A stretch of 64,000 bases of DNA from Helicostylum pulchrum (lineage: Eukaryota > Mucoromycota > Mucoromycetes > Mucorales > Mucoraceae): assembly GCA_025677825.1 (NCBI GenBank), contig JAIXMO010000030.1, positions 248,001 to 312,000 on the forward strand, written 5' to 3'. The translations under genes were made by a program, and so were the position numbers. The notes below the pieces were generated by a model. It was not told where the DNA came from. It searched no databases and saw only the letters and a program-made list of their open reading frames with translations. Of this stretch, positions 37,157-48,303 are shown piece after piece. Every line of letters starts with the position of its first letter. The stretch's first letter is position 1.

Positions 37157-39079
37157 TTAAAGCCGGTGTCTCTCAGTATCTTCTGCTTCTTTTGTGTCTG
37201 GAATTTCAAGTGGCGTAAAAATCAAGTATACAACAAACGAAAAATAAGTAACACTAAACATCACCGCGTACAGCGGCCAGTTTAACTCTTGCAGATAGTT
37301 GATAAATAAATGTACGTTAAATCCGATCACAATAAAAGAAATCATCCAACACATAATATTTGTTACTCTCGAGTTACGAAACGTCTTTGTCATTATTTTT
37401 GTTGATGCGGTTAACTTGAGAATAGGTATAATAGCAGTGGGGAGGCAAAGACTACATTTTATATTTTAGTACTTCAAATTTTCTTTTTGAAAAAATATAT
37501 GTACCTTTGTAAGACATTCAAAAATTCACCCATTGTATCAAAGTTATCGACAGCAAGGATAGCAACAAGCATACTAGGAACAAGTGCAATAGCACGAGTT
37601 AATGCGATACGATGCCATTGCTTCTTAAATATAGCGCCTAAAAAGCCTTCTACAACCTAATATTTATATCACTTAATACGGTTATAAAATATATATGCGT
37701 TTAGGTGCGTATTACTTACATATTGACCAGCCAATGTTCCCGTCATTGTCGACGACTGACCAGCAGCTAGCAATCCAAATGCCCAAAAATACTTGGCGCT
37801 CTTACCAAGTGTTTTGGACAAGGCCTCCGAGGCATCGTATAACCCAGGTAGCGATTTAAGTGTTTCGCCAGGCTTATAAAAGACTTGAGCGAATACAACA
37901 ACAATGGCCAGATTGATTAAATAAGATATAAATAAAGCCAAAGCGGATTCAATTGCAAAATAGTAATTAGCCTCCTTCTTTTTATTTTCAGAAGGTTTAG
38001 CTCCAATGTTACGAGACATAACGAGGGCACTGTGTATAAACAGAGAGTCATTAGCATTTTTCTCAACTTTTTAAAAATATTTTGTATGCACCTACCTATG
38101 CAAAAACATGTTGTGGGGCATAATAACGGCACCTACCATGCCAACAGCTTGAACTTTGGCCTCACTTGGAATTTGAGGTATCAAAATACCTTTAATAATC
38201 ATTTCGATATTTGGTTTCGAAACAAACATCTCGATCCAAAAGCAACCAATCATGACACCTATCAAAGTCATAAAAAATACCTCGATTTTTCTTACACCAT
38301 ATTGTTGCAACCACATAAAAACAAACGTGTCAGAAGCCGTGATTAAGACACCTACCCAAATTCTAAGCCCAAACAAGATTTTGAGGGCAATAGCCGTACC
38401 GATAATCTCTTGGATGTCAGATCCGATAATAGCTAATTGAGTAAATAGCCAAATAATAATAGACAATGACCGATTATAGTTTTTTCGAATCAATTGGGCC
38501 AAGTGGTGTTGTGTTACTACACCCAATCGTGCCGAAAGAATTTGCATTGCCAAACCTTAATCGAAAAAGGTTTTATTTTTTTAACATAAATCGTTTTAAT
38601 TAAACAAATTGATATGATTTTTATTACCAGCAGCATGAGACCAGAACAGTAACCATAACAATTTACAACCAGCGACTGCACCAGATTGTAAATCAGATTC
38701 AAGGTTTCCTGGATCCAAGTAAGCAATAGCCCTAAGCCAAAAAAAAACATTAACAAAGAAGCAACATGTAGTTGGTATCACAACACTTACATTAACCAGC
38801 CTAAAAAAAAAATAGAGTTTATTAAAGACATATTTTTGAATTTAACAGATTTGTTACTTTTATCATACCAGGCCCTGTGTACTGCATTAATTTATTAAAC
38901 GAAAATTTCTCTGTGGTACAGTCTCCAGTGTCGACTTGACCCTTCATGTCTACTTCGACATTCCATTCATATGATGAATCCAAACTTTTGTAATTACTTC
39001 TTTGTCCATGACTTAGTAATGTTTGTGAAGAGGTTGAGCTACTGTTTCCTTCTTCTTCTTCCTGACTTTGGGAATACAT
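37157..39079 (-). CDS. NRAMP (Smf-type) divalent metal transporter
   Basis: NRAMP proteins import Mn2+, Fe2+ and other divalent metals with protons. The start is [20 protein letters not shown], an acidic/Ser-rich cytosolic N-terminus. Diagnostic metal-binding motifs are DPGN in [18 protein letters not shown] (TM1) and MPHN in [13 protein letters not shown] (TM6). Other conserved segments are [30 protein letters not shown] and [20 protein letters not shown], a family signature region. The C-terminus is the exon 37157-37434 or so, ending [19 protein letters not shown]. About six introns of about 50-80 nt interrupt it. The frame appears complete. Its 3' end is duplicated as a relic at 25811-26005 and its 5' flank at about 41985-42800. 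Confidence 0.92.
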
Positions 39080-39084
39080 GTTAA

Positions 39085-39790
39085 TTATCTAAATTAAAAG
39101 TTAGAAAAAAAAAAAGGAAAGAAAGACAAAGAAAAAATAAACTAAATATAAAGCGAATGGATATATTTATACACTCTTGAAATTAAATGAGAAACCCTAT
39201 CATCAGCTGACGACCCCTATTGGTCAGTCTCTCTCTTTCCGCTTAGTGTCTGATTTTCAATCTCTACTTGCATGATGACGGTACTTTACATTGTTGTGAA
39301 AGATGTGCAAATAACTATTCTGTATTGACGCTACATAAAAGCACAGAGCATAAAAAAAAACTATGTATATGTATTGACAATGACTACAAATTAACTTTTT
39401 TTTTCTGATAGAAAAAAAAATACGAGCCAAATTGTAAACAATTGTTATACACATAGGAGCGTTTTGAAGTACAATTATTGACAGAAAAAAAAAGCGGAGA
39501 AATGAAAGGAGGGGGATTTCCTCCTTTGCTTAAAAAACATTAAAAAATAGATTATCATGGTACTAGTAAGATCAACGAAAGAAAAAAGGGGTAGAAAATC
39601 GTTTTAGATAACCTGTATGACAGAATTTTTCACACTCATGCGAAATACCGATTTTTTTTATTACCTACTGTATTATGCTCTATTAGATTGAAAGATAGTA
39701 GTTCGAAAAAAGGGAAATATAGTATGGTATCTCTTTATATATATGTAACTTGTATTAAATGCAATGCTACATCCTTCATCTTGGTTACAT
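39085..39790. repeat. NRAMP 5' flank, proximal copy of a diverged direct duplication
   Basis: This shares blocks with about 41985-42800 in the same orientation: GTCTGATTTTCAATCTCT, TTGCATGATGA, AAAAGCACAG, TGAATTTTTCAC, GTGAAATACC-type and TAGATTGAAA. The order is conserved, with indels between blocks. It lies immediately upstream of the NRAMP start codon, so it includes its promoter. Confidence 0.7.
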
Positions 39791-40239
39791 ATTTTTGGTT
39801 GGTGTCCTCTTCACTAATAAATCATGAGACTTCTGGTCACCGCATAAAAAGAAAGGCTGATATGTGCTCTTAAAGAAACATATATGTACAGGATTTATTC
39901 AGCCGCGTTTATATGCCAAGTTGACCTTACCCTATTTTATCGGCTTTGATTAATATTTTAGTTGCCTTTAAAAGACCTCTCTTTCTCTTTCTTTTTATTT
40001 CTATAACTGTGTTAATTTTCTTGATATTTCATGTACTTTAGATTCAATACAAACATATTCATCCTACACAATTGATACTTATATAATGTTTAGTTACACT
40101 GACCCAAAGTAAATTGATTGTATATCAAGATTTTCTGATAAAATACAACTCATTTTTTGTTGAACGTGTAAATACAGAATCTATCGATATTCTATTAGAT
40201 AAAACAAACCGCATGTGTTAATGTTTTCCAAAGAAAGAA
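39791..40239. other. Intergenic, nothing recognised
   Basis: AT-rich stretch between the NRAMP upstream region and a degraded plus-strand gene. No exon or RNA was seen. Confidence 0.5.
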
Positions 40240-40963
40240 GTATTTGGTTTGAACGTCTTGGACGATCTTAACAAGTACCTAAAATCGACATTTAATATCA
40301 AGAATGAAATGCTAAATACCAACCTTGAAAGAGATATTAAACAAATAGCAGTCGTGAGTAAAATTACAGAATCTTATTTATTTGAAACCACAGCTCACAT
40401 ATTGTCTTTGCAGAACTATGGCGATAGTGAACTTGGTATTAGAAAATCAGCACAAGCAGCAATAATGGAGACACTGCTGCTGGCGATTTTATCGTTGGTA
40501 TTAGAAGCCTATAAGTTCTTTTCCCATACCACTTTTTGTATTGTTTTTAATGCCTTTTTTTATTATTAGGATCGAACGCTTACCAAAAAGACGAATTCTA
40601 TGAACAGATCAGAGAAAAAAGGCTTTGTTGACTTCGCATTCCGTCCATTGTTTGAAAACCCCGTCAAAAAGCAATATTTCTTGCGATAAGTATTTTTTTG
40701 TAGGTCTGATGTGCAAGTAAACAATTCAAAGAAGCGCCCAGATTTTATAGAAATAATTCAGAACAACGTTATCTGGAAAAGTCCAGCCGCATCAGGTGAA
40801 GCAAAGGACGAAAATACGACAGTTCTTGATTTAATACAAACTAGTACTATTGCAAAGCAATCTACGAAGGGGTCATCGGTATCTACGTTGTTGGTAAATT
40901 GTCACTATTCATCTACAACTTTTTTTTCACACACGTATTAGTCAAACCCAATATATAAATAGG
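40240..40963 (+). pseudogene. Partial gene with RPD...GEAK signature (PD-(D/E)XK-like), unknown function
   Basis: Three exon-like pieces read in order on the plus strand. The first is LNVLDDLNKYLKSTFNIKNE with TAHILSLQNYGDSELGIRKS, helical and open at the 5' side. The second, near 40571-40686, reads KKTNSMNRSEKKGFVDFAFR then PLFENPVKKQYFLR. The third reads NSKKRPDFIEIIQNNVIWKS then PAASGEAKDENTTVLDLIQT, ending near 40963. The spacing RPD ... GEAK recalls the D...ExK core of restriction-endonuclease-fold proteins and a large family of uncharacterised repeated mucoralean proteins, as I remember it. There is no clear start codon and the expected C-terminal half is absent, so it looks truncated. 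The nuclease idea is inference only. Confidence 0.4.
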
Positions 40964-41984
40964 ATTGCGGCCTATCACGTGTTTATTTTATTTCATTATT
41001 ATACTATGGTCTTTACATAATGCTCAAACGTTTCTCTATGACAGCGCCGAGAGATGTTACGCATTTAAGATCTATTATATTTGTATACAGAAACCTTTTA
41101 CCTATTCGCAAACTGTACAAAGGCTGCTATAAACCCTCAACCTTACAAAAAAAATATCCGTCCTGGCCTGGACGATCAGCTTTATTCCCGCTAAAATAGA
41201 AAGAGACCTTGTCCTTTCACAGTTAACCAATAGGGGGTTTCAATGATTTTTGCTAGAGTTTAGAGGTACGTATACATTTATATATTTAAGCCAATTGCTT
41301 TCAATTGAAATTTTTTGTTGCAGAGCTCCCCCTTTTTTTTTATATTTATGTAAATAGCATACCCAAAGCTTCAAATTTGATGCTCCTGAAGCGAAGAAAT
41401 GCGTATGAAATGTCATTATTTCCCGGGATTAAAAAATGTTTGCTTTTCGTCACTGAAATATTCTAATGTAGTTTTTTTTCCCTTCGCGCACATCTTCTCG
41501 CACCCATCTTCTCTATTAATTTACAAAGTATACTGTTTACTTATCCTTCTTTTAGTCCTTATCTATCATAGTGTACAAGTTGTTCTTTATGTAAAATATC
41601 AACATACCTAAAAACCTTAAGTAATTATAAAAATAAACAAATCAGCATTTTACATAAACAAAATCATATTGCTTCCTGTCAATTAGAGTACTACAGAGCT
41701 AGTTATTAGAATATCTCATAAACCCGCATTTAAAAATCACTGTGAGATATTAAAAGAGAATGTAGCATCTATTTATATCATCGCCCATTGTAATTAGTTT
41801 TAAGAGTTTTATTTACTACCTATTAAATTTTTTCAAGCGGGTAGCCTGACCTACCCAAAAAGCTCAAATTCATCGTAGTATTCAAAATATGGTATTAATA
41901 TTGCCACCTATTATAGTATCAAAACCTACAATCCCAGAACGCTATCTTATTTGAACTAGTGTAACTACCTATTTTTTTCGTTTT
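40964..41984. other. Intergenic, nothing recognised
   Basis: About 1 kb of AT-rich sequence. If a second NRAMP coding body once followed the duplicated 5' flank at 41985-42800, it should have been here on the minus strand, but I could recognise no NRAMP motif. Confidence 0.5.
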
Positions 41985-42800
41985 AGTTACCTAATTATTT
42001 GAAAAATAAGAAAATAGACTAGTTAGTAAAAAGTGTACGAATGTATTTATAAGCTTTTGAAGTTAAATGAGAGACTCTGTTATCAGCTGATTGCCCTTAT
42101 TATTTAGTCATTTGCTTCCTTTCTAGCTGTTATCCTATTAGTGTCTGATTTTCAATCTCTGCTTGCATGATGATGGTACTTTATATTTGTTGCAAATAAC
42201 TATGCTACACAAAAGCACAGTATGTAAAAAAAAAAAAAAATGTATAAAAAACTGATAATGACAATACATAAATTAATTATTTGTTGATACTTAGAAATCC
42301 AAATGGAAAATACTAAGGAAAGGAATGTTTTCGAGTACAATTATAGCTAGATAACTTGACAGAAAAAATTAAAGCTAGGAACAGAAAGAGAAGGGTTTCA
42401 TATATTCATATAATAGTAAAGCTTTACTTTAGAAAAGAGGTTTCTGTAGCATTAATAAGATAGTAATCTACCAAAGATTAGCCAAAGAAAAAAAAAGGGG
42501 CAGAAAATCATATTAGATGACTGGTGTGACTGAATTTTTCACGTTCAAGATACCCCATAATTCTTCTCTTAAATAAGAATGAAGAACGATCTTCACGTGA
42601 AATACCAAAAAAAAAAAAAAAATGTTTTTAGACAAAATGGTAATAGTTAACGCAATGGATTTCTGATACTTGTAGTATTAAAGTATCAGGGTTTACTAGA
42701 TTGAAAAAAGAAAAAGAAAAGGTACAATAGCTACGAGTAAAAAAAAGGGGAAAATAATGGTATGATACCTTTACATTAAACTAGTGTTAAATGTATTTGG
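41985..42800. repeat. Diverged copy of the NRAMP 5' flank (orphan promoter relic)
   Basis: Direct-repeat counterpart of 39085-39790. Similarity starts where the NRAMP start codon would be and runs upstream through the same ordered blocks. No NRAMP start exon is attached. Its far end lies close to the start of the membrane-protein gene at 42916, so it may have been reused as that gene's upstream region. Confidence 0.65.
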
Positions 42801-42915
42801 CTTGGCCATGTTACAGAATACAAAATATATTAGGTAGGGTTTTTTTTTTTAAAAAAACGGTGGTCCTTTTTTTTTCCCTCTTTTTCTTTTCTTTTCTTTC
42901 TTTCTCTTAATATAC

Positions 42916-43362
42916 ATGCAAAAAATGTCTATTACGGCAACCACAACTACATCAAGTAAAAGCGATATAAAAGGCTGGGTCAATAATATAGTTACGCCTC
43001 GCCAGCGGCAATCGATTATGGCTGTTACTATTGGCACTTTTACTTTAGCAGCCATCAGTTCTTTATTTTGTTTATTTTTTTTTGTTACTTTATTGGATGA
43101 TTTTGTTCAAGTTGTTTCACCTGGACGGATTGTTAACTTTGCAAAGAAACAGATTGACTGGACTGGATTTATTGATAGTTTCAGTCATCAATTAACAAAT
43201 TTCGCTGAATGGGAAAAGCAAAAGAGATCTTCTTGGTATCCTGAAGATCATCCAATCTATCATGAAGACCGCTTTCATGATTTAATATCAGCAGTGACGA
43301 CCTATATGAATGACTATGTGCATCAGCGTAAACAACAAACAACAACCACTACTACATCTTGA
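42916..43362 (+). CDS. Small single-pass membrane protein, unknown function
   Basis: The intronless ORF encodes 148 residues. I do not recognise the family. After a Ser/Thr-rich N-terminus and a basic stretch (TPRQRQS), one strong hydrophobic helix spans residues 35-60 (VTIGTFTLAAISSLFCLFFF). A charged, aromatic-rich C-terminal domain follows (FAKKQIDWTGFIDSFSHQL; SSWYPEDHPIYHEDRFHDL), ending in a poly-Thr tail. The first ATG (42916) and a second one at 42925 are both plausible starts. The leader is CT-rich, as for other genes here. It converges on VMA21, with the stops 142 bp apart. Composition and frame length suggest a real gene. Confidence 0.7.
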   Translation: MQKMSITATTTTSSKSDIKGWVNNIVTPRQRQSIMAVTIGTFTLAAISSLFCLFFFVTLLDDFVQVVSPGRIVNFAKKQIDWTGFIDSFSHQLTNFAEWEKQKRSSWYPEDHPIYHEDRFHDLISAVTTYMNDYVHQRKQQTTTTTTS

Positions 43363-43504
43363 ACTTAATTCTCATGAAATGGGGGAAAGGGGGGTGTGGA
43401 TTGGTCACGTGTTTCTTTTTTTTTTCTTTTTTTATTATTATTATTACATTACTTATTAAAAAAAGAAAAGAATATTTCCCCTCATATCTCTCTTTCCTAC
43501 ACAT

Positions 43505-43873
43505 CTAGTTATCCTTCTTTTCTTCAGTCACATCATCCTTGGCAGGCTTCTCGAGAACAGCAACAATAATATAAAGAATTACAATCACATTTGCCATTAA
43601 TGCTGCAGCTCCTGCGGCATAAGTAGTATTACCTAATATACATAAAATATATATTTAATAAAAAAATTCATCTCCCATTATTTATATACTCATATACATA
43701 CCTTCAAACAAACTGTGGAGTGTACAAAAGAATGTGAGAATAGGGAAAGCAAGCAAAGCGGCCGAGAAAGTCATTAATTTCACGAGCATACCAGCATTTT
43801 TTGCAATAAAAGCGTGAATAGGTGCAATTTCTTCTTGGTTTCTGGTCAATTGCTTTACGTTAGAATCTGACAT
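43505..43873 (-). CDS. VMA21: V-ATPase assembly factor VMA21
   Basis: VMA21 is a small ER membrane chaperone for assembly of the V-ATPase Vo sector. The sequence has the family plan: a short cytosolic N-terminus, TM1 (MLVKLMTFSAALLAFPILTF), a luminal loop with FEGNTTYAAG, TM2 (AALMANVIVILYIIVAVL), and a charged tail ending EEKKDN. The final KKDN fits the KKxx dilysine ER-retrieval signal of yeast Vma21. Exon 1 is 43702-43873 and exon 2 is 43505-43632, joined at FEG|NTT across a 69-nt intron. The length, about 99 residues, matches the family. It is divergent from the cyclophilin gene with 198 bp between the start codons. Confidence 0.9.
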
Positions 43874-44071
43874 TATGTTTTAGTTTTCCTTGAAAAAAAG
43901 ATGATGAAGGGAAAAGGAAAAAAAAAGTAGTTAAAAAAAAACCCTGAAATAAGCTTTTAGGGAAACAATACAGTCACTATTACATAAACATGAAAAAATA
44001 AAACTTTGTGTAATCTCTTTTTCGCTGTTGGCGTTCCACGTATTCCCTTTTTTTTACCACTGTATTATATA

Positions 44072-45396
44072 ATGAAGATTAATCCTCGTGTATTTTTTGA
44101 TATTGACATTGATGGCAATCGAAGTAAGGAAAGCCGCGTCATATGACGTTTTTTTAAATCACTAACTTACACGTTGTACTCTCTAGTTGGTAGAATCATC
44201 ATGGAGCTTTTTGCCGATGAGGTTCCCAAAACAGCTGAAAATTTTCGAGCATTATGTACTGGTGAAAAGGGTCTTGGTAAAGTAAGCAATATGCCTCTAC
44301 ATTATCGTGGATCTATCTTTCATCGCATCATTAAAGGATTCATGTGTCAAGGAGGTGATTTTACACGTCGTAACGGAGCTGGTGGAGAAAGTATTTATGG
44401 TGCTACCTTTCCTGATGAATCCTTCCAACGCAAACACGATACACACGGTTTATTAAGTATGGCCAATCGTGGTCCCAACACACAGTCTTCTCAATTCTTT
44501 ATGACTACTCGTCCTACACCTCATTTGGACGGTAAGCATGTTGTGTTTGGAAAAGTTGTAGTTGGATATAATATTTTAGAGATGATGGAAAATGAACCTG
44601 TTGATGATAATGACCGTCCTCTTCATAATATTATGATTGCTAATTGCGGTGAATTAGTTTTACAATTGCCTCCAGGTGTTAAAGGTATTTAGTGCAACAA
44701 ATTTTTTTGAAGGCAACTGATTAACTCTTTCTTTTTTTTTTAAAAAAAAAAAGTAAAACCAAAGAAGGAAAAAAAAGTTGAAGCAGATCAATCAGATGGA
44801 GAACTTGTAGATGAAGAAAAGAAACCCCATAGTAAAAAGCGATCTCGATCTGAATCAGGATCTGAATCAGGATCAGAAGATGAAGAAGAAAAGAGATCGA
44901 GAAAGCATAAAAAACATCACAAGAAGCATAAGAAAGATCATAAAAAGAGCAAAAAGAGTAAAAAGAGTCGTAGAAAGAGATTTGATTCAGATGAATCAGA
45001 TATAGAGACGAGAGGCCGTGGTAGAAGCCATACTAGAAGTAGAAGTCCTGCTAGAAGTAGAAGCGCTGCTAAAAGTGCAAGCCGTAGAAGCATTAGCCCT
45101 ACCAGAAGCTTAAGCCGTGGAAAAAGTCCTGCTAGAAGCACCAGTCGTGATAACAGATCAACTAGCCCTAAAAAAGAAGAGTCTCGCTATCGCGATTATA
45201 AAGATAAGGTAACTGAAAAACCAGAATGGCAACAGAAAAGACGATTCCAAGATGATCCCGAGGTGAATTATAAAGGAAGAGGCCATATGGTAAGTTAAAG
45301 ATGATATTTTGTGTAAATATACGCGTGTATTTAATTGTGCCTTTTTTTAAACAGAAATATCGCTCTGGTGGTCGAGGTGGCATGCGAGGTTTTTAA
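44072..45396 (+). CDS. Cyclophilin-type peptidyl-prolyl isomerase with RS/basic tail (PPIG/SRcyp-like)
   Basis: This is a nuclear peptidyl-prolyl cis-trans isomerase, probably linked to splicing or RNA polymerase II through its tail. The cyclophilin domain (residues 1 to about 170) has [16 protein letters not shown] (catalytic Arg, Phe, Gln), [18 protein letters not shown] and [12 protein letters not shown]. At the position equivalent to CypA Trp121 there is His, as in SR-cyclophilins, which predicts weak cyclosporin binding. The tail is rich in Lys/Glu and RS dipeptides ([38 protein letters not shown]) and ends [11 protein letters not shown]. An intron after residue 17 and one after GVK split it; the second ends in a T-run/A-run acceptor at 44732-44753, joining GVK to VKPKKEKK. 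A third lies near 45292-45354. Confidence 0.93.
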
Positions 45397-45844
45397 GTAA
45401 AAGGTTACGTGAATAAATTATAGTTTTTAGTATGTATCAATGAGGGTAGTATAATCTATTGATGATCACGCGTATTGGGCCTTATATTGTAGACGTACTA
45501 TGAGAGAGAGAGAGAGTATCTTCTAAGATACCAAAACTTGATATGCTTATCAGTCACTTGAATAGTATTTATCACTTGGACACAAATTGCAAAAAAAAAA
45601 AAAAAAGATCGACGCATAATAGCGATAGAAATAAAATGATACCAAAATCATTTTAATGCGACAAGTGTACTAACGATATGAGCAATGATTCGCGACTGTG
45701 TGAATAAAAAGGGTCGTGTTTTTTCCTTTAATGTCGGGAAGAGAAAAAAGATAAAAAAAAGGTCACTTGTTTAAAAAAAAATATTTTTTTCTTCTTCTTT
45801 AACCTTTTTAAAGAAAAAAGTAAATCTCAATCAATAACAAGAAA
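45397..45844. other. Spacer between cyclophilin and uridine kinase genes
   Basis: This holds a GA repeat (about 45502-45513), A-runs and a T/A-rich leader; the uridine kinase start follows GAAA. No gene was seen. Confidence 0.5.
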
Positions 45845-45935
45845 ATGAATAATAAGAAGACAGTTCAGTTATGTTTCCAAGGAAGAAAGTAAGAAAACTT
45901 AGCGTTTTTTGTGACAATAAACCATGGTTTTTTTT

Positions 45936-45973
<38 letters not shown>

Positions 45974-48191
45974 CCCTGTTGCTAGACCTTGGTATCAGTA
46001 AGTTTTGAGGAGGAAAATCTCGTTTTTTTTTGTACTAAACCTTTTGTGATAATAGTGCAGATGGTTCAGTATCTGATCCTTACATGATTGGTATTGCAGG
46101 TAGAGTGTATTTGAATTATATGAGTGTGTATTTGGTTTACTTATATATAAAATAAAGGTGGTAGTGCTAGTGGCAAAACAAGTGTAGCCGAGTAAGTTTT
46201 TTTTAAAAAACAGTATATCTGTTGTTGTACATTTTCGTGATCTAACTATAAAAAATTAGACGTGTTTTAAAAAACTTGAATGTTCCTTGGGTTGTAATTG
46301 TTTCTATGGATTCATTTTATAATATTCTTTCACCCGAAGACAGTAAATTAGCTCATCAAAATCGATTTGATTTTGATCATCCTTCTGCTTTTGATTACGA
46401 TTTATTATGTGAGACTCTTATCAAGTTAAAAGAAGGGTAAACCAAAAAAGAAGGGGGAAGCGTACTAGTAATTAACTTGTATCTATAAAAAAGTAAATCG
46501 GTGACTGTGCCTATTTACAACTTTTCTACTCATTCAAGAGAAGAAAAGACTACAACTGTTTATGGCGCCAATGTTATTATCTTTGAGGGTATTTTCGCTT
46601 TATACGATAAAAGAATTAGAGATATGATGGACGTGAGAGTAAGTTATTTAATTTTTTTTTTACTTTGCATGAATTACTAAATACGATTGTATCACAATAG
46701 ATTTTTGTTGATACTGATTCCGATATTCAATTGGCAAGAAGATGTAAGTATCTCCCATTCAATACAATTTGGTTTTTTAAAAAAATAACTTAATCTTTCT
46801 TGATATACATAGTACAAAGAGATATCTTTCATCGTGGCCGTGATGTTAATGGCATTTTAGACGTAACTGTTATTATTATTAATTTATATATAAAAAACGG
46901 ACACCTAACCTTATTTATTATCAATAGCAATATGCTAGATACGTTAAACCATCTTTCGATAACTATGTTCGACCTACTATGAAATTTGCTGATGTGGTAA
47001 CTAAAATTTTACACTTTTCCCAAAAACAAAATATATGTACTAAATAACGAAATCAACTAGATTATCCCAAGAGGTTTAGAAAACGCCATTGCTATCGATT
47101 TAATGACCAAACATATTCAAAGCCAACTTAACGAAAGCCGAATTAATTTACGTTGGGGTTTACTCGATACACCTGTTCCTGAAAAATTACCTGAAACCGT
47201 CAATGTATTACCACCAAAGAATCAAGTTAAAGGAATTCATACTATTTTAAGAGATCAAAAAACCACCCGCGATGAATTTGTATTTTATGCTGATAGATTA
47301 GCTGTATTATTAATGGAATCGTAAGTGATCGAAAAGAAAAAAAAAAAAAAAAAATTCAACTTTTTTTTTTTCTGTAGTGCTGTTAGTTGTCTTCCTGTCG
47401 AACCTTTAACAGTTATTACACCCATAGGTGCTGAATATAAAGGTTTGAAATTTAGTCAAAAGGTATGAGAAAAAAAAGGAATAAGAAAGAAAAAAGGCAA
47501 TTTATAAAATGTTGTAATTCACATGTAAAAACTAGATTTGTGGTGTCTCCATTTTGCGTGCTGGTGGAACCATGGAAGCTGGATTAAAAAGAGTCTTTAG
47601 CGATGCAGTTATTGGTAAATTATTGATCCAGACCGATCCTAGTACTGGTGACCCTGAGGTAATTTAAATTTTATCACGCTGATGTAATCCATTTATTAAT
47701 ACACACGTGTGTGTATAATAGCTTCATTACTGTAAGCTTCCTAAAGACCTTGGAGATTATGACATTATTTTAATGGATGCTATGGTTGGTACAGGTGCTG
47801 CTGCCCTAATGGCAATTCGTGTATTATTAGATCATGAAGTTCCGGAGGTATGTTGACTTACTTTTTTAGTCTTTTTTTTTTTTTTTTTTTTTTTTCAGTG
47901 AAACGTGAAAATGGATACTAATTATAAACTTTTTTAGGAACGTATCATTTTCGTGACTTTTCTCGCTGCACAAATTGGTCTTACCGTTATCACAAACGCT
48001 TTTCCTCGTGTAAAGATTGTTACTTCTATGGTTGATCCTAACCTTAATAAAGAAAAGCTCTGGATTGAACCTGGTATCGGAAACTTTGGAGGTAAAAAAG
48101 TGAAACTTTTTTTTTGTTTTGCTTTCCCCATACTAAATCTTCCTTTTATATATTAGATCGTTATTTTGGTACTGAAGAAGATGAAGAGTAA
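45845..48191 (+). CDS. Uridine kinase-UPRT fusion (UCKL1-like), many introns
   Basis: This is a pyrimidine salvage enzyme: an N-terminal uridine/cytidine kinase and a C-terminal uracil phosphoribosyltransferase-like domain. The kinase part has the P-loop [58 protein letters not shown], and the lid region RDIFHRGRD. The UPRT part has [39 protein letters not shown], the PRPP loop [13 protein letters not shown], and the end [18 protein letters not shown]. About a dozen introns occur; a 12-nt microexon (45986-45997) encodes part of KPWYHADG, and the intron before it carries a very long T-run (about 45938-45973). UCKL1-type proteins have a degenerate UPRT site, so uracil salvage activity is uncertain. 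The gene converges on the mucin gene, 112 bp between stops. Confidence 0.92.
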
Positions 48192-48303
48192 ATAACAATA
48201 ATAAAATATATATAGAGTATAAAAAAAAGTTTATTTTGTATAAATTAATTATAAAATGTAATTGTGAAGGAGTAAAAGGGAGGGGAGGATTTTATATCAC
48301 GGT

